From Brevundimonas sp. (GTDB taxonomy: Bacteria; Pseudomonadota; Alphaproteobacteria; Caulobacterales; Caulobacteraceae), in the NCBI RefSeq assembly GCF_016463485.1, contig NZ_JAEMRD010000024.1:1-32111 (forward strand): DNA of 32,111 nt. Direction: 5' to 3'. The notes below the pieces were generated by a model. The model saw nothing but the letters and a program-made list of their open reading frames with translations. It was not told where the DNA came from and made no database searches. The position numbers and the translations under genes were made by a program. Below are positions 26,580-32,111 of this stretch, one piece after another. How positions within the stretch are numbered: position 1 is the first letter of the stretch; each line of letters opens with the position of its first letter.

Positions 26580-26781
26580 CGTCCTGGGCTGCTGCCCAAA
26601 CCGCGGTGGACGGCGTCGGACGACTGCGCATTGGTCTGTCCGGACAAGGTCTGGCTCCAACACCGTGGGCGCAGGAGCTCGGCCCCCACCCGACGGAGCC
26701 GACGTGTCGGATCACCGCCTCGACTAAAAAGCCGACGCCGGTAACGCCTTCAAGCGCTCAGGCCTCCGCCCGGCTTGATGG
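26580..26781 (+). pseudogene. Decayed fragment of a module-2-type integrase
   Basis: In frame from 26580 the DNA reads RPGLLPKPRWTASDDCALV, against RPGVLPKLRWTPSDDCAWV at residues 241-259 of recombinase 2; the DNA match runs to about 26720. After a deleted middle it resumes with AAGCGCTCAGGCC near the 3' end (26749-26778), matching the recombinase's last codons. So the catalytic His/Arg/Tyr region is lost and frames are broken. It lies between the RusA gene and the Hachiman-like pair. Confidence 0.8.
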
Positions 26782-26798
26782 CGTGACGCCGTAGAGTC

Positions 26799-29700
26799 CT
26801 ACATGATCACGGCTTCCAGATCGGCTGGCCCCAGATAGACCAGATCGACACCCCCTTGACGCGCTGTGAGCTGGAGCAATCCGGTGCGGTCTGGCGAAAC
26901 GCGACCGAACAACGTGCCGATGCGCTGGTGATCGACATCGAGCACGACGTCGTCGCTGCCTTCAGCAATACGGAGCGCGGTCCCATCAGCCGGGGCTTGA
27001 TCGCTCCACACGACCATTCCGTGATGGTCTTGCCGACTCCAGGTTTCGATCCGTTCGGGCCTCAGGCCTTCGAGGAAGTCCTTGAAGAGGTCGTGGGTCT
27101 CAGGTGTCGGCCAAGCGGGGTTGCCGCTCAGCGCCAAGACCTGCGGCGTGCGAGTCCATGCCCGCAGCTCGGTCAGATTGTCGAAACGCGCGCCAGTACC
27201 ATCGACGGCGATCTGAGCGCCGGATCGCGAGGTAAAGCCGGACTGGATCAGGAAGATGGTGTTGGCGTTCAGGACGCCCGTCTCGACCGCTCCGGCCGCG
27301 AGGCCGAGCTCGAAATCTGACAGATCGAGACCTTGGTCGGTCTGATAACCGCGGGCCAGTCCATGCACCCGAACAGATTCCAGGGCCCAAGGCAGTCGAT
27401 AAAGGAAGGCGTCCTCGACGAACTGCAGGGTCGCGCTCTCGCCATGGGCGATCTCGCCCATCGGTCGACCCTCCAGCCAAGCCCGAAGCAGTTCTCGCCA
27501 GTCATCCACCATGGCGTTGGGCGTGAACGGCGAGATGTCGAAGACGATCTCGGCGAATGCGGTCAGCGCTTCGATGGCGATGTCCGCCTCCCGACCGCTC
27601 AGGGCGCCATTCGCCTGTATGAGCAGTTCGATCAGGTCGTTAGACCGGGCGTCCAGAAGCTGGCCGGTCGTAAGGCCGACGCCGGCCAGGAAGTAGCCGC
27701 GTCGTTGCTCGGGGGTGGTCCGCGCCCAGATGAACTGCGCGCGCTCGAGGAGGGCTTTGCGTATCAGGTTTTGGATGTGGTCTGCGCGCCGCGCAATCCG
27801 GCGCGCCCACAGCGAGCTGGCAAGCGACTCGTCCAGCTTGGCCTCGACGTCAGCGTCGGCGACATCGTCGTCGCCGAGCAGGCTCAACAAGGCGGTGTCC
27901 AGCGAAGCAACGTGCGAGGCCCACGTTCGCGCTTCCAAGGCGATGGCTTCGGCAGCTTCGCCAGGCACGGCGGCGAAGTCCCAAGCGTGCATACCGACGA
28001 CGTAGTCGAGGAGGGACTGAACATCCTGCGTGCCCAGTTTGCGCTGCATGCGCGCCAGCAGGGCGATGACCAGTCTCAGCAGGCCGCTCTCCATCTCGCG
28101 CCCAGCGGTCTCATTAATCAGCGAGTTCCAGTTCATCCGACGCGAGGCGTGCTGGTCGAACATGGGATAAAGGACAAGGCCTTGGACGTCGACGAAGGCG
28201 CGGCCTGCGCGTCCTACGATGTTCCTGAAGTCGTGCGGCTCGATCACGTTTCGATCGCGGTGCAGGTTGTGGAACACCAGCGCCGTCGCGGCCAGGTTCA
28301 ACCCTTGAGCCAACGTCGGCGACGAGACCGTCACCTTGAGCACGCCATCACGTAGCAGCGCCTCGACTTCGCGCCGGTAAGGGGTAGGCAGGGCGCCGTG
28401 GTGAACGCCGACGCCCAGGCGCAGACACTGCAACAGCACATGGTCGTCGCCCAGCCACTCGGCGCCGATCGTCAGAGCCTTGTCCAGACGAGCGTCGTCA
28501 GCTTCCAGCAGGGGGGCAAGCAGGCCGCGGCTATGCAGATCGACGATGGCCTTGGCAAACGGCTCTACCGATCGGCGACGCGGGCAGTAGATCAGCACGG
28601 TCTGACCATCTTCGATCAACCGCCAGGTCGTCGCCAGCACCAGCTCGCGTTGGTCTCGAGGGAAGGCTTCCTTGCGTTTGCCCTTCGGAGGCACGCGCGG
28701 GAGTAAGAACTTGGGAACGAAGGGCGTTTCATCGCCAACGGTGATCTTGAGCCTAGCCCCGTTAGGGCTCCAGTCGACTTCTCCAAAGCGCAGCCGCGTC
28801 GGACGCCAGTCCTTCTGTACAAGCCCGTTTGCGGAATCGCGCGACAGCCAGGCCACGAAATCCTCAAGCTGGTCGCCATCCGGTAGGATGGCAGACAGGC
28901 AGACGATGCGGCGCTGATCGGCGTCAGCGCGGCGAAGCAGTCGCTGGATCTGGACTTCGTAGCGAACTTCGCGCTCGCCCAGCCCGATCATGTGGCCTTC
29001 GTCGAGGATCACCAGTCCGACATCGTCGAGTAGAGACGGATCGTTGCGCAGGGCGAAGTCGAGCTTCTCCGGGGTCGCCACGACGATGTCGCGATCCGTC
29101 AGGAGGCCCTTATCAGCCCCGCTGACACCGATGCTGCCGTAGAGGCCAGACACCGTCTTCCCGAGAGGTCGGAACGTCCGATTTAGCGACACCTCCGTCT
29201 GGGCTGACAGGGCCCGCAGCGGGGTGATGAACATCACGCGCTTGCCGGCGGCCAAGCAAGCGAGGATGCAGAGCTCGCCTATGCGAGTCTTGCCAGCGCT
29301 TGTCGGCAAAGAAACGACTAGGTTGTCATCGCTTGTCAGGGCTTGTGCCGCCGCGCCGATCTGGGAGGGCCACAAGTCGATCTCCGCGCGTGACCGGTGG
29401 TGGAGCGATGCGATGAAGAGTTCGCGTAGACTCGCCCATCCCGGCGGACCTTGCAGGGGCAGAACCTGATGGAAGCTGCAGTCCCACAGTTCATTGAACA
29501 GGTGACGGGCGAGCCGATGCGCCCACCACTGGGGCACCATGTTCAACGTGCTGGCGTCTTCCAGGCCTGTGTCGAACCCTTCCAGTGCGCTCGACAAGAG
29601 CACGCGATCCCCACGCTCAAACGCCAGCAGCGCCGCGCTGACCGAAGACATGAAGGCCTGGGTCAGGACGGTGTTGGCGACATCCATGAGCGCGTCGTCG

Positions 29701-30281
29701 GCGTTGTCAGGACCTTCAGCCCAGGCTTCAGAGGGAAGGGCGTTGCCCAACTGTTCCGCCAGCACACGATCGGAAGCGGCCTCGCTGGTGGCCCAACCAC
29801 TGACGAGATCGTTGAGGTCATCGAGTTTGCGCAACATGAGCAGGGCGAGCGCCTGCTCGACCGGTGCCAGGTTCGACGCTTCGTCGTTTTGGAATGGCGC
29901 CAATAGCGAAAACGCACGGGCGGAATAACGGCCGATATGATAGGCGGCGGCCGCCATCAGCCGATGAAAGCCTTGCTCCTCATCGTCGCGCCCGTTGGCG
30001 ATGACTGCCTCGATCGCCTCCGCTGCCACCGAACAGGCCGTTCGCGCCAGCTCGCGATCCCCATCGGCTTCCAACAGACGAAGCGCATGGGTCAAAAGGC
30101 TGTAGCCGTAGGCGAGCAGGTCATAGCTCAATCCATCAGCGAAGCGCGGGCCGTCATCAGGCACGGCGCCGTCACGCCAGATCATGGCTCTGGCCTGTCC
30201 GCGCGCCAGCAGCTGGTTGCGGAATCCTTGTTCGGTCGCGCGGTTGAGGGCCGCAGTGATCGTCTCGATTTCAGCGGCCAT
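26799..30281 (-). CDS. hamB: HamB-like superfamily 2 helicase
   Basis: The 1160-residue helicase is of Ski2-like type. Seen: Walker A PTSAGKT (326-332), TPLRALSAQ (353-361), ILDEGHMIG (425-433), LSAI (462-465), VGVHHGALP (624-632), SSPTLAQGLNL (653-663) and FRNIVGRAGRA (685-695). About 320 helical residues precede the motor, and some 460 follow it, ending in a beta-rich tail (LVYLGPADLEAVIM). In Hachiman, HamB senses intact or damaged DNA and restrains the HamA nuclease; AbpB is an alternative relative. ATG 30281 overlaps the upstream gene's stop by 11 bp, so the two are coupled. Confidence 0.8.
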   Translation of the reverse strand: MAAEIETITAALNRATEQGFRNQLLARGQARAMIWRDGAVPDDGPRFADGLSYDLLAYGYSLLTHALRLLEADGDRELARTACSVAAEAIEAVIANGRDDEEQGFHRLMAAAAYHIGRYSARAFSLLAPFQNDEASNLAPVEQALALLMLRKLDDLNDLVSGWATSEAASDRVLAEQLGNALPSEAWAEGPDNADDALMDVANTVLTQAFMSSVSAALLAFERGDRVLLSSALEGFDTGLEDASTLNMVPQWWAHRLARHLFNELWDCSFHQVLPLQGPPGWASLRELFIASLHHRSRAEIDLWPSQIGAAAQALTSDDNLVVSLPTSAGKTRIGELCILACLAAGKRVMFITPLRALSAQTEVSLNRTFRPLGKTVSGLYGSIGVSGADKGLLTDRDIVVATPEKLDFALRNDPSLLDDVGLVILDEGHMIGLGEREVRYEVQIQRLLRRADADQRRIVCLSAILPDGDQLEDFVAWLSRDSANGLVQKDWRPTRLRFGEVDWSPNGARLKITVGDETPFVPKFLLPRVPPKGKRKEAFPRDQRELVLATTWRLIEDGQTVLIYCPRRRSVEPFAKAIVDLHSRGLLAPLLEADDARLDKALTIGAEWLGDDHVLLQCLRLGVGVHHGALPTPYRREVEALLRDGVLKVTVSSPTLAQGLNLAATALVFHNLHRDRNVIEPHDFRNIVGRAGRAFVDVQGLVLYPMFDQHASRRMNWNSLINETAGREMESGLLRLVIALLARMQRKLGTQDVQSLLDYVVGMHAWDFAAVPGEAAEAIALEARTWASHVASLDTALLSLLGDDDVADADVEAKLDESLASSLWARRIARRADHIQNLIRKALLERAQFIWARTTPEQRRGYFLAGVGLTTGQLLDARSNDLIELLIQANGALSGREADIAIEALTAFAEIVFDISPFTPNAMVDDWRELLRAWLEGRPMGEIAHGESATLQFVEDAFLYRLPWALESVRVHGLARGYQTDQGLDLSDFELGLAAGAVETGVLNANTIFLIQSGFTSRSGAQIAVDGTGARFDNLTELRAWTRTPQVLALSGNPAWPTPETHDLFKDFLEGLRPERIETWSRQDHHGMVVWSDQAPADGTALRIAEGSDDVVLDVDHQRIGTLFGRVSPDRTGLLQLTARQGGVDLVYLGPADLEAVIM

Positions 30282-31077
30282 TTGCGATCACCGTGTCGAA
30301 GACGTTCTGGATGAAGGTCTGGTGGGTTGGAATGTGGAAGTTCACGGCGATCTGCTTGACCGTACCGGCGTAGGTCTGAAGTTCCGTGGTCAGCAGCCCC
30401 CCGGCCGCGTTGCCGGTGAAGGTGAACATCAGATGCTCGACCTGCTTGAGCTCAACGGTCCGATCCAGGGTGGCGTCGTCGATAAGATCCGAAATGTCGG
30501 TTCGCTCTGCCGCCAGGTATTTCTCGGACAGGAACAGGAGCGCATGCGGCGTGGGCCGTTCGTCAGCGGAAGCTAGGCCCTTGCGAGCAGCCGTGATCGT
30601 CGCTTTGGCCATGTTGGCACCGCTCTTGGCTTCTCCCTTCAAAAACAAGGCTTGCCCCTTGGCGTCCGCCGCAATGCCGATCAGATCGTCACCACGCATC
30701 GCCATGTTGCGATGGTCCTTCCACTGCAGACGAAGAACACCGATCTCGTAAGTGGTGAGCTCGTTGACGAAAGCTGTGCCGAGAATCTCTCCCAGATCGC
30801 CGGAGCGCAGTTGCTTGGTCGTCGGCAGCCTCGCTTCAACCAGATCAGCGGCTTGAGATTTGCCTTGTCGCCGCAACACGCGCGCCAGATGATGGGCGGC
30901 GACATAATGCTCCGGCAATGTCGCCGCGACGGCGTTCATGCCGTTGGCCAGCTTGCCCGGCGTGACGGTGATCTGATGCAGGGCATGGACGCCGACCGCA
31001 CTCGAGTTCACGTCACACCACGTGTTGATGTTCGCCAAGTTCGTCCCCGATCCCAGCGGTGTCGTTAGACGCCGCAA
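30271..31077 (-). CDS. hamA: HamA-like (DUF1837) nuclease
   Basis: This 268-residue protein has the DUF1837 nuclease layout: RSGDLGEIL (91-99, E97), RGDDLIGIA (128-136, D130/D131) and FLKGEAKSG (145-153, E149 and K151), a PD-(D/E)xK site. In Hachiman, HamA is the effector that cuts DNA when released by HamB. It is followed by the helicase gene with an 11-bp overlap. The start is poor: TTG 31077 with no ribosome binding site. An ATG at 31096 in another frame opens a 27-residue ORF ending at 31013, so a missed base or frameshift at the N-terminus is possible. Confidence 0.75.
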   Translation of the reverse strand: MRRLTTPLGSGTNLANINTWCDVNSSAVGVHALHQITVTPGKLANGMNAVAATLPEHYVAAHHLARVLRRQGKSQAADLVEARLPTTKQLRSGDLGEILGTAFVNELTTYEIGVLRLQWKDHRNMAMRGDDLIGIAADAKGQALFLKGEAKSGANMAKATITAARKGLASADERPTPHALLFLSEKYLAAERTDISDLIDDATLDRTVELKQVEHLMFTFTGNAAGGLLTTELQTYAGTVKQIAVNFHIPTHQTFIQNVFDTVIANGR

Positions 31078-31724
31078 TATTTGTTTTCGCCACCATAGAG
31101 CGAACCAAGCGTGACTGTAAGAGGCTTCTTCCGGCTACCAAAAGTCGCCGCAGCAGCCAAAGAACGCTTTTTCTTCCGTCAGATACTGGCGGGATGCCGT
31201 CTATCGGAGTCGGTTAAAGCTGTCGTGGTACCTAGGTATGACGCTTTTTACGTGTGTTTGTGCCAATGCCTTCGGTTTGACAGACCAGCAGATTTCTAAG
31301 GTCGGGACTTCCTTGACGCTGCTGTCGCAGGGGGAGCGATGTTGAGGTGGAGTCTGACGATGTCGTTGGCGGCCATTACCTGAGTCAGCCTCCACTCATC
31401 CAACGAGCGTCGCTTGTCTCTGTGGCCTTTGTCGTCCGTCGATTGCCGCTTTATCGGGCAGGGTGTGGGTCCGCTGCAATCGCTTCTCCGACCCCTGCCG
31501 TTACCGCCGCTTCTGACTTAACGCGGTCTTTGGCAACATCCGCTTTCGGGCATGGCGACGCCGCCGAATGCGCAGGTCTGACTCTTTGGCGACTCCGGGA
31601 GCGTCCGCTTTCCGGTGTGAGCCAAAGTTTGTTCTGGGGCATTGCAGCCTCGACCTTAGCGCGCTCGACCGATGGTCGTCGGCGGTTGGGCGGAGAGTTC
31701 CTGCCGAAATCGTAGAAGTGTCGC
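31078..31724. other. Gap at the right edge of the accessory region
   Basis: About 650 bp with no supported gene. Two TCCGCTTTC stretches (near 31540 and 31605) occur. No copy of the tRNA-Val 3' end was found here by eye. Confidence 0.4.
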
Positions 31725-31967
31725 TTAGGTTGGTGAACGCTGCTGATTGTGGTTCACGGCCTCTGACGAAGGCCTCGCAGGCGCGCTGTCAGGTGCCAGT
31801 GAATGAGCGGGAGCCGAAGACGCATCATCCTGCATCTCGTCGCAGCACGTCATAGCCGCGTCCGCAGCCATGTCCTTGCAACAATCGCAGCCTTCGGCCG
31901 CCAGAGCCGCGCCCGCGCTCAGGGTCAGGATCGCGCCGGCGGCGGCCAGCAGGTTGGAAACCCTCAT
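31725..31967 (-). CDS. Small Cys-rich exported protein beside CopC
   Basis: The 80-residue protein starts with a clear Sec signal peptide (MRVSNLLAAAGAILTLSAGA). A mature part follows with two Cys clusters, GCDCCKDM and MTCCDEM, typical of metal binding. The C-terminus is Pro/Ser-rich. The start at 31967 has AGGAG nearby. It lies 10 bp downstream of the CopC-like gene, so they are one operon; a periplasmic copper role is inferred. Confidence 0.7.
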   Translation of the reverse strand: MRVSNLLAAAGAILTLSAGAALAAEGCDCCKDMAADAAMTCCDEMQDDASSAPAHSLAPDSAPARPSSEAVNHNQQRSPT

Positions 31968-31977
31968 CGTCGTTCTC

Positions 31978-32111
31978 CTAGTGAACCATGAAGCTGACGG
32001 AGCCGGACATCTTGTGGCCGTCCGGGCCTTCGGCGGTCCAGGCGGCCGTGTAGTTGCCCGGCGCGAGGCGCGGAAGAGCCACGCCGACGGTGGCGGCGGC
32101 CGGCGCGGCGG
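31978..32111 (-). CDS. CopC-like copper resistance protein, C-terminal part
   Basis: Only the last 44 codons are in the window. Read on the minus strand they end with LAPGNYTAAWTAEGPDGHKM, then SGSVSFMVH and a stop. This matches the end of the CopC/YcnJ beta-sandwich (Y-x-V-x-W, then G-H-x-x-x-G-x-x-x-F-x-V), a periplasmic copper carrier. The 5' part lies outside the window. Confidence 0.75.
   Translation of the reverse strand, partial: AAPAAATVGVALPRLAPGNYTAAWTAEGPDGHKMSGSVSFMVH

Larger units (their letters stand above)
6387..31077. mobile_element. Probable genomic (defence) island adjoining tRNA-Val
   Basis: Everything from the tRNA 3' end to about 31.1 kb is of accessory type: candidate toxin and defence operons, orphan regulators, two tyrosine recombinases, an integrase fragment and a Hachiman-like pair. 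Housekeeping-type genes lie on the left, and CopC-type genes on the right. The left edge is well placed at the tRNA. The right edge is inferred, because no copy of the tRNA 3' end was found by eye up to 32111. The recombinases lie inside the region rather than next to the tRNA, so it may be a composite of several insertions. Confidence 0.5.

Noticed and set aside
27333..28355. 340-codon plus-strand frame within the helicase gene
   Set aside because: Antisense shadow; the minus-strand helicase has all motifs in one frame.
31078..31724. Possible right attachment site
   Set aside because: No stretch matching the last 25 bases of tRNA-Val could be found by eye in this gap.

Overview
The window looks like a high-GC alphaproteobacterial chromosome, probably of the Caulobacterales (Brevundimonas/Caulobacter type). 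This rests on the general look of gyrB, murI and the small flanking genes and on the codon bias; no database search was possible. Both ends look like ordinary chromosome. The left end (1-6386) holds a DUF559 protein, a large palindromic repeat element, an HTH-like protein, gyrB, a secreted SRPBCC protein, a small conserved protein, murI and tRNA-Val(GAC). The right end (after about 31.7 kb) holds a Cys-rich secreted protein and the end of a CopC-like copper protein.

Between the tRNA 3' end (6386) and about 31.1 kb lies an accessory region that reads as a defence and mobility island. In order: (a) 6754-9085, a divergent pair, a DUF4238 protein and an unknown protein with a possible nuclease core. 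(b) 9214-13890, a four-gene run: SF1 UvrD-like helicase, DarT-like ADP-ribosyltransferase, DraG/ARH-type ADP-ribosylglycohydrolase, and an unknown protein with a nuclease-like motif. (c) 14438-18129, a tightly coupled four-gene operon: small helical protein, QueC-like ATPase, XRE-ImmA/IrrE metallopeptidase, PIN-like nuclease. (d) 18351-20231, an apparently orphan TetR regulator with two identical palindromic sites, and two small unknown genes. (e) 20897-26574, two parallel integration modules, each with a divergent regulator followed by a GIY-YIG-type protein, a small HTH protein and a tyrosine recombinase; the second also carries a RusA-like resolvase. (f) 26580-26781, a decayed integrase fragment. 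(g) 26799-31077 on the minus strand, a Hachiman-like (or AbpAB-like) DUF1837 nuclease plus SF2 helicase pair.

The strongest candidates for undescribed biology are three. The first is the DarT-like toxin paired with a DraG-type hydrolase and a helicase, in place of the usual macrodomain DarG. The second is the QueC-like / ImmA-IrrE / PIN operon, which shares only the QueC idea with Qat and type IV CBASS. The third is the duplicated GIY-YIG/HTH/recombinase module, in which one GIY-YIG copy has lost its catalytic residues and the modules share a 17-bp repeat. How they would work together is inference: the ADP-ribosylation and QueC-like operons and the Hachiman pair would be immunity cargo, and the recombinase modules would move or rearrange the island.

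Limits: functions come from motif recognition only. Start codons are chosen from visible ribosome binding sites and overlaps. The outer attachment site of the island was looked for by eye and not found.
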